Below are positions 19,001 through 27,841 of a DNA stretch of 64,000 bases, one piece after another (position 1 is the first letter of the stretch; the number at the start of each line of letters is the position of its first letter). The notes beneath the pieces are model-generated. The model made no database searches, had not been told where the DNA came from, and saw only the letters and a list, made by a program, of their open reading frames with translations. The stretch lies in NCBI RefSeq assembly GCF_001442535.1, contig NZ_CP013141.1:2630588-2694587 (forward strand), read 5' to 3'. Origin of the DNA: Lysobacter antibioticus. Lineage in GTDB: Bacteria; Pseudomonadota; Gammaproteobacteria; Xanthomonadales; Xanthomonadaceae. The position numbers and the translations under genes were made by a program.

Positions 19001-21766
19001 CTGCAGGAGCAGATCCTCGGCCTGGTCTCGGCCGGTCCCGAGGGCAACGTGCTCGACCGGCCCGGCGGCATCTTCGTGCGCCCGAGCCAGCAGATGTCGC
19101 AGGAAGACCGCATCCTGCTGCAGGCGGTGTCGCGGGTGATCATCAGCGACAAACGCGGTACCCTCGCCGCGCAGGTCAGCCGCCACGTGCCGCCCGAGCG
19201 CGAGATTCCCTTGCTGTTGCCCGACGGTCCGCCCGATGAGCCCGAGCCGATGGACGAAACGACAGCGGCGCACCCGGCGGCGTTGCCGGGCCTGCCGCCG
19301 CCGCGCGCCGAAACCGGCGAAGACCCGTGGCCGTTCGAAGCGGTCACCGAGGCCTTCGTGTTCGATAACGGCACCGGCGCGTTCGCCGCCGACAGCCGCG
19401 AGTACGTCGTGGTGTTGCGCGAAGGCGCACCGACCCCGGCCCCCTGGTCGAACGTGATGGCCAACGCGCAGCTCGGCACCGTGGTCAGCGAAAGCGCGCC
19501 CGGCTACACCTGGTTCGAGAACGCGCACGAGTTCCGCCTCACCCCCTGGCACAACGACCCCGTCGCCGACACCGGCGGCGAAGCCTTCTATCTGCGCGAC
19601 GAGGACAGCGGCCGGATCTGGTCGCCGATGCCGCTGCCGCGGCGCGGCAACGGCGCCTACCGTACCCGCCACGGTTTCGGCTACAGTGTCTACGAGCATA
19701 TCGAGGACGGCATCGCCAGCGAGCTGTGGATCTACGTGGCGCTCGATCAGCCGATCAAGTACTCGGTGCTCAAACTGCGCAACCTGTCCGGCCGCGCACG
19801 GCGCCTGTCGACCACCGGCTACGTCGAATGGGTGCTCGGCGACATCCGGGTCAAATCGCAGATGCACGTGGTCAGCGAACTCGACGGCGCCAGCGGCGTG
19901 CTGACCGCGCGCAATCCCTACAACACCGAGTTCGACGGCCGGGTCGCCTTCTTCGACGTCGACGGCGAGCAACCCAGCTTCACCGCCGACCGCACCGAAT
20001 TCCTCGGCCGCAACGGCAACCTCGGGCAACCGGCGGCGCTGCTCAAGCAACGCCTGTCGGGCAAACTCGGGGTCGGGCTGGACCCGTGCGCGGCGCTGCA
20101 GGTGCCGATCGCGCTGGCCGCCGACGAGAGTTTCGAGACGGTGTTCCGCCTCGGCATCGGCGCCGACTATGCCGCCGCCGTCCAACTCGCCCAAGCCAGC
20201 AAGGGCAGCGGCGCCGCCCACGACGCTCTGGATGCGGTGCGCATCCATTGGATGCACACCCTCGCCGCGGTCCGGGTCGAGACCCCCGACCCGAGCGTGG
20301 ACGCACTCGCCAACGGCTGGCTGCCCTACCAGGCCTTGGCCTGCCGTTACGTCGCGCGCAGCGGCTATTACCAGTCCGGCGGTGCGTTCGGCTTCCGCGA
20401 CCAGTTGCAGGACACGATGGCGACCGTGCACGCGATGCCGGCGCTGACCCGCGAACACCTGCTGTTGAGTGCGGCGCACCAGTTCCCGCAGGGCGACGTG
20501 CTGCACTGGTGGCATCCGCCGCTCGGCCGCGGCGTGCGCACGCGCTGCTCGGACGATTACCTGTGGCTGCCGCTGGCCGCCTGCCGTTATCTGCAGGTCA
20601 CCGGCGATCGCAGCGTGCTCGACGAGCGCGTGCGTTTCGTCGAGGGCCGCCCGGTCAACGCCGACGAAGAGTCCTACTACGACCTGCCGCTGGTGTCGGC
20701 CCGCCAGCAATCGTTCTACGACCATTGCGTGCTGGCGCTCAAGCGCGGCACCGAGTTGCTCGGCGAACGCGGCCTGCCGCTGATCGGCAGCGGCGACTGG
20801 AACGACGGCATGAACCGCGTCGGCGACGCCGGCAAGGGCGAAAGCGTGTGGCTGGGGTTCTTCCTGTTCGACACCTTGAACCGCTTCGAACCGGTCGCGC
20901 GCGAGCGCGGCGACGCTGCCTTCGCCGACTACTGCGTCGAATCCGCGCAGCGGCTGCAAGGGAATCTGGAAACCCATGCCTGGGACGGCGACTGGTATAG
21001 GCGCGCCTGGTTCGACGACGGCACGCCGCTGGGCTCGGTGCACAGCGACGAATGCCGGATCGATTCGATCTCGCAGAGTTGGTCGGTGTTGTCGGGCGCG
21101 GCCGATCCCGAACGCGCGCGCCAGGCGATGGAATCGCTGGACCAATACCTGGTGCGGCGCGACGCCGGCCTGATCCAGTTGCTGCAGCCGCCGTTCGACA
21201 AGACCAGCAAGGACCCCGGCTACATCCGCGGCTACGTGCCCGGCGTGCGCGAGAACGGCGGCCAGTACACCCATGCCGCGGTGTGGGCGGCGATGGCCTT
21301 CGCCGAACTCGGCGACAGCGCGCGGGCCTGGGAGCTGGCGCGCATGATCAACCCCATCCACCACACCGGGAACGCCGAAGCCACCGCCGTCTACAAGGTC
21401 GAACCCTACGTGCTCGCTGCCGACGTCTACGGCGTCGACCCGCACACCGGCCGCGGCGGTTGGACCTGGTACACCGGTTCGGCGGGCTGGATGTACCGCT
21501 TGCTCACCGAATCGCTGCTCGGCCTGCAGCGCCACGGCGACACGATGCGCCTGAAACCCTGCATTCCGGCCGATTGGCCGGAATACCGGATCCAGTTCCG
21601 CTATGGCGACAGCCTGTACCGGATCCACGTGCGCCAGGTCGACGCCGATGGCGGCGCTGCGCAATTGCAATTGGATGGTGTCGTCCAGGATGGCCTGCAG
21701 TTCCCCCTGCTCGGCGAGCGAAGCATCCACCACGTCGACGTGACCTGGCCGCGGCCGCAGCCATGA
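13022..21766 (+). CDS. ndvB: Cyclic beta-glucan synthase (GT84 plus GH94-type modules)
   Basis: At 2,914 residues this is an NdvB/ChvB-type enzyme, which makes cyclic beta-1,2-glucan at the inner membrane for periplasmic osmo-adaptation. Membrane helices lie at about 420-470, 830-880 and 955-1000. The processive GT84 part between the first two has LDTDTRLPRD at about 639. A glucoamylase-like segment follows (WGISESGYN near 1433), then two glycoside-phosphorylase-like regions; the second holds FGFRDQLQDTMA and SGDWNDGMNRVG near 2589, the GH94 catalytic block that sets chain length. The start is uncertain: ATG 13022 has a weak GGGA site; in-frame ATG 12983 and TTG 12935 are alternatives. The linkage made cannot be told from sequence alone. 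Confidence 0.88.
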   Translation: MPNVWRIFSQWLRLRRRLWRWGRAATSKPWQAEQPLRSQLFSAEQMERHGKSLAHAHRVRARTGSDLLLGRLRANEGILDSASTLLTQMVQDEVRITPAGEWLLDNYYLIEEQIRTARRHLPKGYSRELPTLSQGPSAGLPRVYDLAMEAIAHGDGRIDAETMTRFVAAYQTVTPLKLGELWAIPIMLRLALIENLRRMAVRVMRDGADHRRAAEWAELLNDTADANPKNVVLVVADMARSSPPMSGAFVAELTRGLHGRSAVLAMPMSWIEQWLADSAHGVEELVRAESQQQAADQVSISNSIGSLRFLANMDWREFVETMSLVDRTLREDPIGVYAKMDFNTRDMYRHVVEKIARQSGVSEIDVARLALRLARDSGEVDDGKAHVGYYLIDDGTSEIKAAVAASPDARKPVRLRSRRMPLSVYLLPIAAIAALFGYGLLSELYAAPLPAVALCLFAALSLLAFSELGITLVNWIATVLVAPKPLPRLDFSKGLPSSSRSLVVVPSMIGSVDAIDALVEGLEVRFLANRDAYLHFALLTDFLDADQQDLPGDAALLAHASRQIEQLNARYAPESGDLFFLLHRPRTWNPLEGKWMGYERKRGKLAALNRLLRGGAREAFMAVSGNTEVLANIRYVITLDTDTRLPRDAAREFIGTLAHPLNQARFDERRRRVMRGYGILQPSVGTGMSERRGSRYARMYGSEAGIDPYTRTVSDVYQDLFGEGSFVGKGIYDVDAFEYALEGRFPENRVLSHDLLEGCYARAGLISDVRLFEDYPSRYAADVKRRYRWIRGDWQLLPWLLPWVPRMQGGYEANPLSWLSRGKLLDNLRRSLVPAAATALLVAGWAILPHPLAWTLWLLSLWLVPTFALACWDLATRPVDMALETHLMQVVSSIARQMQRAAVNLACLPYEAFFSLGAIARSVWRMAISRRHLLQWNPSSEVERNLGSGIGAELRSMWFAPAFALAVAAALSRINPASLWVAAPVLLLWLLSPPLMAWLGRPPRQRRASLSQTQLKFLGRLARRTWAFFEIHIRAEDHWLPPDNIQEHPSLVVARRTSPTNIGLSLLANLGAYDFGYLQAGGLIERTRLALTTMETLPRHRGHFYNWYDTETLLPLPPRYVSTVDSGNLAAHLLTLRQGLLALIDEPVLARHTFDGLADTFGVLEETLRAAGRIDAPLEQALSAFRERVDAIRAQPPASLPEAERVLAGLSSRALAIESSLPPPGEPAQDASTPHWPAMLSAACRAAQDELLYFAPGLGTPEEGQSRPSEADLIERIPTLRALQVLSQDRLARDRARKRVHELERLAHIAGQLSLMEYEFLYDRGRHLLSIGYNVEERRLDAGYYDLLASEARLCSFVAIAQGQLPQETWFALGRLLTEIDSGATLLSWSGSMFEYLMPQLVMPSYPDTLLDQTAQHAVLAQIRYGRQRDVPWGISESGYNTVDTRMNYQYRAFGVPGLGLKRGLGQDLVIAPYASTMALMVLPEAACQNLQRLTELGFAGHYGLYEAIDYTPTRVPRGQEHAVVRSFMAHHQGMAFLSLDYLLRDQPMQKRFVADAEFQATLLLLQERIPRTGVFHPHEAEASGARAAPAASETQLRIFANPSTGRPAVQMLSNGRYHSLLTSAGSGYNRLGDMAVTRWREDGTRDHWGSFCYLRDVDSGEFWSATYQPTCVPVDHYEAIFSDAKAEYRGRKRRYETHLEIAISAEDDIELRRLRIGNRSRHTRTIEITTYAEVVLASSLSDELHPAFSNLFVQTEVARDKQALLCTRRPRSHDEVPPWMFHLVAVHDADIQTISYETDRSRFLGRGNTPRTPQALTATEALSDSVGSVLDPIVAIRTRIVLAPEQNVIVDMVTGVGVDRAACSRLIDKYRDRRLADRVFDLAWTHSQVVRRQINASQADAQLYERLAGLMVYAHPFLRADNAVLLQNRRGQSGLWGHSISGDLPIVLLQIAEAGNIELVRQMVQAHAYWRLKGLNVDLVIWNEEQGGYRQQLQEQILGLVSAGPEGNVLDRPGGIFVRPSQQMSQEDRILLQAVSRVIISDKRGTLAAQVSRHVPPEREIPLLLPDGPPDEPEPMDETTAAHPAALPGLPPPRAETGEDPWPFEAVTEAFVFDNGTGAFAADSREYVVVLREGAPTPAPWSNVMANAQLGTVVSESAPGYTWFENAHEFRLTPWHNDPVADTGGEAFYLRDEDSGRIWSPMPLPRRGNGAYRTRHGFGYSVYEHIEDGIASELWIYVALDQPIKYSVLKLRNLSGRARRLSTTGYVEWVLGDIRVKSQMHVVSELDGASGVLTARNPYNTEFDGRVAFFDVDGEQPSFTADRTEFLGRNGNLGQPAALLKQRLSGKLGVGLDPCAALQVPIALAADESFETVFRLGIGADYAAAVQLAQASKGSGAAHDALDAVRIHWMHTLAAVRVETPDPSVDALANGWLPYQALACRYVARSGYYQSGGAFGFRDQLQDTMATVHAMPALTREHLLLSAAHQFPQGDVLHWWHPPLGRGVRTRCSDDYLWLPLAACRYLQVTGDRSVLDERVRFVEGRPVNADEESYYDLPLVSARQQSFYDHCVLALKRGTELLGERGLPLIGSGDWNDGMNRVGDAGKGESVWLGFFLFDTLNRFEPVARERGDAAFADYCVESAQRLQGNLETHAWDGDWYRRAWFDDGTPLGSVHSDECRIDSISQSWSVLSGAADPERARQAMESLDQYLVRRDAGLIQLLQPPFDKTSKDPGYIRGYVPGVRENGGQYTHAAVWAAMAFAELGDSARAWELARMINPIHHTGNAEATAVYKVEPYVLAADVYGVDPHTGRGGWTWYTGSAGWMYRLLTESLLGLQRHGDTMRLKPCIPADWPEYRIQFRYGDSLYRIHVRQVDADGGAAQLQLDGVVQDGLQFPLLGERSIHHVDVTWPRPQP

Positions 21767-21984
21767 AGACCCGGGCGCAGCTGGATGCCGGACTTGAGCG
21801 CCTGGCGCAGATGCTGCCGCCTTGGCTGGAATCGCTGCGTCACCCGGCGCAGTTCTGGCCGCAGTTCAGGGCCCTCGTCGACGAGTTGATGGTCGACGCC
21901 GATCCGGCCGATCGCGCTTATGCGGAGCGACGGATCAAGGAGATGTTGGCGAGGCATGGGCTGCGCCCTGACGGGTCGCCCTGA
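21763..21984 (+). CDS. Small hypothetical protein coupled to the glucan synthase
   Basis: A 73-residue protein whose ATG overlaps the synthase stop (ATGA), so it is translationally coupled. It is predicted to be helical and charged, with Trp and Pro in the middle (MLPPWLESLRHPAQFWPQF) and a charged C-terminal helix (YAERRIKEMLARHGL). There is no signal peptide or membrane segment. I do not recognise the family. Its place suggests a cytoplasmic accessory of glucan synthesis, but nothing shows this directly. The second paired-hairpin element starts about 20 bases after its stop. Confidence 0.7.
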   Translation: MKTRAQLDAGLERLAQMLPPWLESLRHPAQFWPQFRALVDELMVDADPADRAYAERRIKEMLARHGLRPDGSP

Positions 21985-22004
21985 AGTTTCGTGGGACTGC
22001 CCCA

Positions 22005-22720
<716 letters not shown>

Positions 22721-22732
22721 GTTGCTGCTCGG

Positions 22733-22756
22733 GTAGGAGCGACGCAAGTCGCGACC
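22733..22756 (+). repeat. GTAG-type REP palindrome
   Basis: A GTAGGAGCGACGCAAGTCGCGACC unit directly after the head tract of element B. The same order, hexamer tract then REP, is seen at elements A and C. Confidence 0.75.
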
Positions 22757-22838
22757 GCGCGGCTTCGGTCTCGCGCCGAAACCGCCCAAAAACCATCATG
22801 CATCCAGCTGAGGGGCAATACGGCGCCCCTACCCCCGC

Positions 22839-23867
22839 TCAACGCCGCGCGGCAATGACGATATCGCCACCGGAGGACTCGTCCACCGCGACCGGGTACA
22901 ACTCCTCCAGGGCCTCGACGAACGCATGCGGGTCGTCGCTGCGGAACACGCCGCTGACGCGCAACCGCGCGACCTGCTCGCCGCTCAAGACCATGCGCCG
23001 GCGGCTGTAGCGGTTGAACTCGTCGACCGCAGCCGACAAAGCCTGGTCTTCGAATACCAGCTTGCCCGACAGCCAGGTCGGTAAGGCGCCCGGCGCCGCC
23101 GGTGCCAATCGGTGCAGCGGCTGGTGCTTGCGGAAACTCGCCTTCTGGCCGGGGTCGAGCGTGCCGAGCGCAGCCTGTCCGGCATCGGCGGTCGGCGCCG
23201 CCAACAAGGCGACCCGGCCTTCGACCAGGGCCACCTCGGTCGTGTCGTTGCGCCGGTACACCTCGAACTCGGTGCCGACCGCACGCACGCTGCCGTCCTC
23301 GGTATGCACCAGGAACGGCCGCTTCGCCTTGGCCACGCGGAAATAGGCGCGACCATGGTCGAGGACGATGCGCCGCTGGTCGCCGGAGAAATCGACGACC
23401 AGGCGGCTGTCGGTGTCCATGCTCACGCGCGAACCGTCGTCGAGGGCGATGGTGCGGCTTTCGCCGACTTGGGTGAGGTAGACGGTCTCCACGACCGGCC
23501 GCTGCAGCCAGCGCGGCACCACCGCGGCCAGGGCCACCACCGCGGCGAGCGCGCCGGCGCCCAGCGCATAGCGCGCCCAGGCCACAGGCTCACGGCTGCC
23601 ACGCTTCGGTGCCGTCGGCGCCTCCGCCGTCGCATCGCGCAGGCGTTCGGCGATCTGCGGATGCTGGGCATGCTCGCCCGCCGCCGACCACAGCCGCTCG
23701 ATACGCTCGTAGGCGGCGCGATGGCGCGCATCGGCGGCCATCCAGCGCTGCCAGCCCTGACGGTCGCTTTCGGCGACGTCGTCTGCGCGCAGGCGCGCGA
23801 ACCAAGTCGCGGCCTGGCGGCGGAACGGGTCGCCGCCCTCGATCACGCTCAGACGCGGCGGTTTCAC
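22839..23867 (-). CDS. FecR-family anti-sigma/signal transducer
   Basis: The 342-residue protein has the FecR order: an N-terminal DUF4880 helix bundle (FRRQAATWFARLRADDVAESDRQGWQRWM, about 15-60), a single membrane helix at about 99-117, a periplasmic FecR domain (TVYLTQVGESRTIALDDGSRVSMDTDS, about 130-230) and a C-terminal DUF4974-like part. It would receive a signal from a TonB receptor and control its partner sigma factor. The start is GTG and overlaps the sigma stop as GTGA, so the pair is coupled. The receptor is divergent, starting about 710 bases beyond the fecR start, on the other side of the sigma gene. Confidence 0.9.
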   Translation of the reverse strand: MKPPRLSVIEGGDPFRRQAATWFARLRADDVAESDRQGWQRWMAADARHRAAYERIERLWSAAGEHAQHPQIAERLRDATAEAPTAPKRGSREPVAWARYALGAGALAAVVALAAVVPRWLQRPVVETVYLTQVGESRTIALDDGSRVSMDTDSRLVVDFSGDQRRIVLDHGRAYFRVAKAKRPFLVHTEDGSVRAVGTEFEVYRRNDTTEVALVEGRVALLAAPTADAGQAALGTLDPGQKASFRKHQPLHRLAPAAPGALPTWLSGKLVFEDQALSAAVDEFNRYSRRRMVLSGEQVARLRVSGVFRSDDPHAFVEALEELYPVAVDESSGGDIVIAARR

Positions 23868-24415
23868 GAGCCTCCCAGACGCGTATCGAAATGCAGCAAG
23901 GCGCGCATCATGTTTTTCTCCACTGCGCTCACACTGATCTCCAAACGTTTGGCGATGGCGCTATAAGTCAGGCCTTCGTAGCGCTGCAGCAGGAACACCT
24001 GGCGGCAGCGCGGCGACAACTCGTCCAGCGCCGCCAGGAACGCCTGCAGCCGGCGGTTACCTTCGTAGACGCATTCGCCGTGCGGGTCCTCACTCGGCCA
24101 GTCCTTGGCGACCTCGTCGATCGACACGTGCTGGAGCACCTGATGGCTCTTGTCGCGGCGGAAGCGGTCGCGCAACAGGTTCGAGGCGATCTGCAACAAG
24201 AAGGCCTCGACGTTGAGCACGCCGCTCAGCGACGGCATCCGCACCAGGCGCACCAGGGCTTCCTGGGCCAGGTCCTCGGCGTCGTCGGCCGATTGCAGAT
24301 GACGCGAAAAATAACGCACCAGCGCCGGGCGGTAACGGGCGATCAGCAGCGGCAGATCGGCGGCGCACGAGGCATCGCAAGCACCCAGCGTATCGCCGGC
24401 TTCGCCGCTGTTCAT
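23864..24415 (-). CDS. ECF sigma factor (FecI-like)
   Basis: The 183-residue protein has sigma region 2 at about 25-90 (LVRYFSRHLQSADDAEDLAQEALVRL) and region 4 at about 120-170 (LDELSPRCRQVFLLQRYEGLTYSAIAKRLEISVSAVEKNM), the usual FecI size and shape. The ATG at 24415 is preceded by a strong GGGGGAGGGG ribosome site, which decides this start over a 49-codon upstream extension. It is coupled to the FecR-like gene. It probably drives the divergent receptor promoter within 24416-24580, though no sigma box can be named from one site. Confidence 0.9.
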   Translation of the reverse strand: MNSGEAGDTLGACDASCAADLPLLIARYRPALVRYFSRHLQSADDAEDLAQEALVRLVRMPSLSGVLNVEAFLLQIASNLLRDRFRRDKSHQVLQHVSIDEVAKDWPSEDPHGECVYEGNRRLQAFLAALDELSPRCRQVFLLQRYEGLTYSAIAKRLEISVSAVEKNMMRALLHFDTRLGGS

Positions 24416-24580
24416 GGCCCCTCCCCCGCTATCGGACAAGCGGACGCTACGGCACCGGCCGGCCGCCGGCAAGCCTGCCGAAAGGCGAGTGAGGGATCCG
24501 TGGCAAGCTGCGTCTGCATCGGTGGGGAAAGGACAACAGTCGAAGGATCGAGTCGTAGTCACTCATCGGGGAGCGTTGCA

Positions 24581-27500
24581 ATGGGGATCGTTTCACAGCG
24601 TCGCGCAACACAAGGCCGTCGGTCGAACGGTACGGACTCGAACAAAAAGGAATCGGTGGGGGCCGATCCGGGACATACACTGAAGACGAACACGTACAGG
24701 CATTGCGCCCGGCGCCCGTTGTCGGTCGCGCTGAGCCTGGCGCTCGGTCTGTCGGCCCTGGTCGCCGCGGCGCCGGCGCTCGCCCAACAGACGCGGGACA
24801 GCGCGCATCACTACGCCTTGCCGAGCCAGTCGCTGGCTTCGGCGCTCAACCAGGTCGCGTCCTCGTCGGACGCGCAGATCCTGGTTCCACCGGACTTGGT
24901 GCGCGGCCGCATCGCACCGGCGCTGTCGGGCCGTTACACCACCCGCGAGGCGATCACTCGCTTGCTCGCCGGCAGCGGCCTCAGCTTCCGCGTCACCCAG
25001 AGCGGCGTCATCGCGATAGTGACCGCGCGCGAACCGGCGCCGCCCAAGGCCAAGCCGACGAGCTCGCGCGAACCGGCGGCCAAGGCCAAGGCGGAACCCG
25101 ATCCGACCGAACTGGCGGCGATCCAGGTCACCGGCTCGCGCATCAAGCGCGCCGAGATCGAAGGCCCTTCGCCGGTCACCGTGATCACCGCCGAGCAGAT
25201 GGAACGCGAAGGCCACGCCACCGTGTTCGAGGCGCTGGAAACCCTGGTGATGGCCAACGGCGCGGTCGAGACCGAACTGTCGGGCGGCTTCTCCGCCAAC
25301 GCCCATCCGCTCAATCTGCGCGGCCTGGGCCCCGGCCGTTCGCTGTTGCTGATCGACGGCCGCCGCGCCGCCGACTATCCCTTCCCGTACGAAGGCCGCA
25401 GCAACTTCCAGAACTTCGGCAACATTCCGTCGGGCGCGGTCGAGCGCATCGAAATACTCGCCGGCGGCGCTTCCGCCATCTACGGCGCCGATGCGGTCTC
25501 GGGCGTGGTCAACATCGTGCTCAAGCGCAATTACCAGGGCGACGAGGTCAAGCTGCGCGCCGGCAGCAGCACGATGGGCGGACGCGACCGCTTCGACCTG
25601 CAATGGACCGGCGGCAAGACCGGCGAGCGCTGGGGCGTCACCTACGCCTTCCAGGCCTACGACCAAGAACTGTTGTACGGCTTCCAGCGCGACGACTGGG
25701 ACCTGCGCGCCAACCCGAGCCCGGACCCACGGCTCGGCGTGCAGCCCGACGCCGGTCTGCGCATCCGCCGAGGCAGCAGCAGTAGCAGCAGCCCCTTGAT
25801 CGCGCCGCCGGCCGGCACCTGCGAACGCTGGGGCGACGAGTTCCAACGCCACACCTACAAGCGCATCAGCTCCGGCAACGTGCAGAGCCTCGGCGATGCC
25901 TGCGGCACCTGGAAGGACGTCACTTACCAGCACCTGAGCAAGGGCAAGAACGAACTCGCCGGTTACGTGTTCGGCACCTGGGATTTCTCCGACGACCTGC
26001 AGGGCTGGGGTTCGGTGCAGGCCTGGCGCTCGCGGGTCGAGTCGCTCGGCGGCTTCGAGAGCATTACCGGTCCGCATACCGACGGCGTCGGCCGTCGCGG
26101 CGACTTCTACGACCCGCAGTTCAACGCGGTGATCGCGCCCACGCGTTTGCTGACCCCGGTCGATCTCGGCGGCGTCGAGCAGATGAACCAGCACTACCGC
26201 GAACGCTCGCTCGACGTCGCGCTCGGCCTGCGCGGCAAGATCGGCGACGGCTGGGATTGGGATGCCACCGTCAGCCGCGCCGAGTACCAGTTCGAACGCA
26301 CCCGCCGGCGCATGGTCGGCAACCTGGTCAACGATTATTTCTTCGGCAAGCAACTGGGTACCCGCCCCAATGGCGTGCCGATCTATCGCTTGAACCTGCC
26401 GCGCTGGTACCGACCGATGACGCCGGAGGAATACGAGTCGATCTCCACCCTCGCCAAATACGAGGCCGAGTCCTGGGTCAACACCGCCAGCTTCGTGCTC
26501 ACCGGCGATCTGTTCGAGTTACCGGCCGGCCCGGTCGGCGTCGCCACGGTGCTGGAAGCGAGCTCGCAAGGCTACGACCTGTCCAGCGATGCGCGCGTGC
26601 AGCCCGGCGTGGTCCAGCTCTACAACCTCACCGGCACCAACGGTGGCGGCGAACGCGACCGCTATGCCGCCGGCGTGGAGTTCAGCATCCCGATCCTGAG
26701 CACGCTCAAGGGCAGCCTGGCCGGCCGCTTCGACAAGTACGACGACATCACCGCGGTCGACGATGCCAAGACCTGGAACGCCGGCCTGGAATGGCGTCCC
26801 ACCGATAACCTGCTGATCCGCGGCGCCTACGCCACCAGCTTCAAGGCGCCGGACCTGCACTGGGTCTTCAGTGAAGGCAGCGGCAGCTTCGGCAATGCGG
26901 TCGACCCCTGGCGCTGCATCGCCGCCGGCGCCAATCCGGGCTGCTCGGGCTATAGCTATAACGTCTTCAGCCTCAGCGAAGGCGACCCGAACCTGGAAGA
27001 GGAAACCGGCAAGTCCTGGAGCGTCGGCGCGGTCTGGGACGTCTTCGACGGCCTCTCGGTCACCGCCGACTACTGGAGCATCGAACTCGACGGCGCGATC
27101 GAACGGCTCAGCCCGACCAGCATCCTCGAAGGCGAAGCCGGCTGCCGCACCGGCAAGCAGCTCAACGGCCAGCCGTTCGCGTTCGGGCCCGACTCTGGCT
27201 ATTGCCGCAACATCACCGCCCTGGTGACGCGGCGCCCGGAAGGCAGTGAAGCCATCGACCGCATCGCCGAGGTCAAGTCGGCGCCGCTCAATCAGTCTTA
27301 TCGCCGCGTCACCGGCATCGACGCCAGCGTCAACTGGCGGCTCAAGACCGAGCGTTACGGCGACTACCGTTTCGACCTGAGCTGGTCGCACACGCTCAAG
27401 TCCGAACGCCAGGTGTTCGCCACCGACCCGATCGAGAGCGACTGGCGCGACGATCCGGACAACCTCGACTTCCGCAGCCGCCTGCGGGCGGGTGCGAGCT

Positions 27501-27775
27501 GGCGCGCCGGCGACTGGTCGTCGAGTCTGTTCATGACTCGCTACGGCAGCCTGCCGAAGGCGAACGGCCTCGGCCGCACTGGCGTGTATTTCCTCTGGAA
27601 CGCCAACATCGGCAAGCGCATCACCGACAAGGCCACGGTCAAGTTCTACGTCAACAACCTGTTCAACAGCACCCATCCGGACGACGAGACCAACACCTCG
27701 TTTCCGTATTTCTACGATGCCTACAGCCCGATCGGCCGCGAGTTCGCGTTCGAGTACGAGTATCGGTTCCGTTGA
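24581..27775 (+). CDS. TonB-dependent receptor with N-terminal STN signalling domain
   Basis: The 1,064-residue outer-membrane receptor has a signal sequence at about 43-69 (SVALSLALGLSALVAAAPALA), an STN domain at about 75-148 (YALPSQSLASALNQVASSSDAQILV), a plug from about 185 (IQVTGSRIKRAEIEGPSPVTVIT, then GGASAIYGADAVSGVVNIVLK) and a long beta-barrel ending FAFEYEYRFR, with the usual terminal aromatic side. The STN domain means it can signal to a FecR protein, and a FecI/FecR pair is divergent next door. Ligand unknown. Start choice is open: ATG 24581 has GGGGAG seven bases upstream but leaves a 42-residue pre-signal tail; in-frame GTG 24656 has AAGGA close by and a normal signal-peptide n-region. 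Confidence 0.9.
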   Translation: MGIVSQRRATQGRRSNGTDSNKKESVGADPGHTLKTNTYRHCARRPLSVALSLALGLSALVAAAPALAQQTRDSAHHYALPSQSLASALNQVASSSDAQILVPPDLVRGRIAPALSGRYTTREAITRLLAGSGLSFRVTQSGVIAIVTAREPAPPKAKPTSSREPAAKAKAEPDPTELAAIQVTGSRIKRAEIEGPSPVTVITAEQMEREGHATVFEALETLVMANGAVETELSGGFSANAHPLNLRGLGPGRSLLLIDGRRAADYPFPYEGRSNFQNFGNIPSGAVERIEILAGGASAIYGADAVSGVVNIVLKRNYQGDEVKLRAGSSTMGGRDRFDLQWTGGKTGERWGVTYAFQAYDQELLYGFQRDDWDLRANPSPDPRLGVQPDAGLRIRRGSSSSSSPLIAPPAGTCERWGDEFQRHTYKRISSGNVQSLGDACGTWKDVTYQHLSKGKNELAGYVFGTWDFSDDLQGWGSVQAWRSRVESLGGFESITGPHTDGVGRRGDFYDPQFNAVIAPTRLLTPVDLGGVEQMNQHYRERSLDVALGLRGKIGDGWDWDATVSRAEYQFERTRRRMVGNLVNDYFFGKQLGTRPNGVPIYRLNLPRWYRPMTPEEYESISTLAKYEAESWVNTASFVLTGDLFELPAGPVGVATVLEASSQGYDLSSDARVQPGVVQLYNLTGTNGGGERDRYAAGVEFSIPILSTLKGSLAGRFDKYDDITAVDDAKTWNAGLEWRPTDNLLIRGAYATSFKAPDLHWVFSEGSGSFGNAVDPWRCIAAGANPGCSGYSYNVFSLSEGDPNLEEETGKSWSVGAVWDVFDGLSVTADYWSIELDGAIERLSPTSILEGEAGCRTGKQLNGQPFAFGPDSGYCRNITALVTRRPEGSEAIDRIAEVKSAPLNQSYRRVTGIDASVNWRLKTERYGDYRFDLSWSHTLKSERQVFATDPIESDWRDDPDNLDFRSRLRAGASWRAGDWSSSLFMTRYGSLPKANGLGRTGVYFLWNANIGKRITDKATVKFYVNNLFNSTHPDDETNTSFPYFYDAYSPIGREFAFEYEYRFR

Positions 27776-27841
27776 TTGGGATCGCAGGCTGACGGCAGCG
27801 GCGACGTAAGCGCTCCATCGCCGAAGCTTGGCAACGGATCA

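Noticed and set aside
13963..19239. A 1,758-residue plus-strand frame inside the glucan synthase
   Set aside because: It is Arg/Pro/Ala-rich with no domain, while the overlapping frame has all NdvB motifs.
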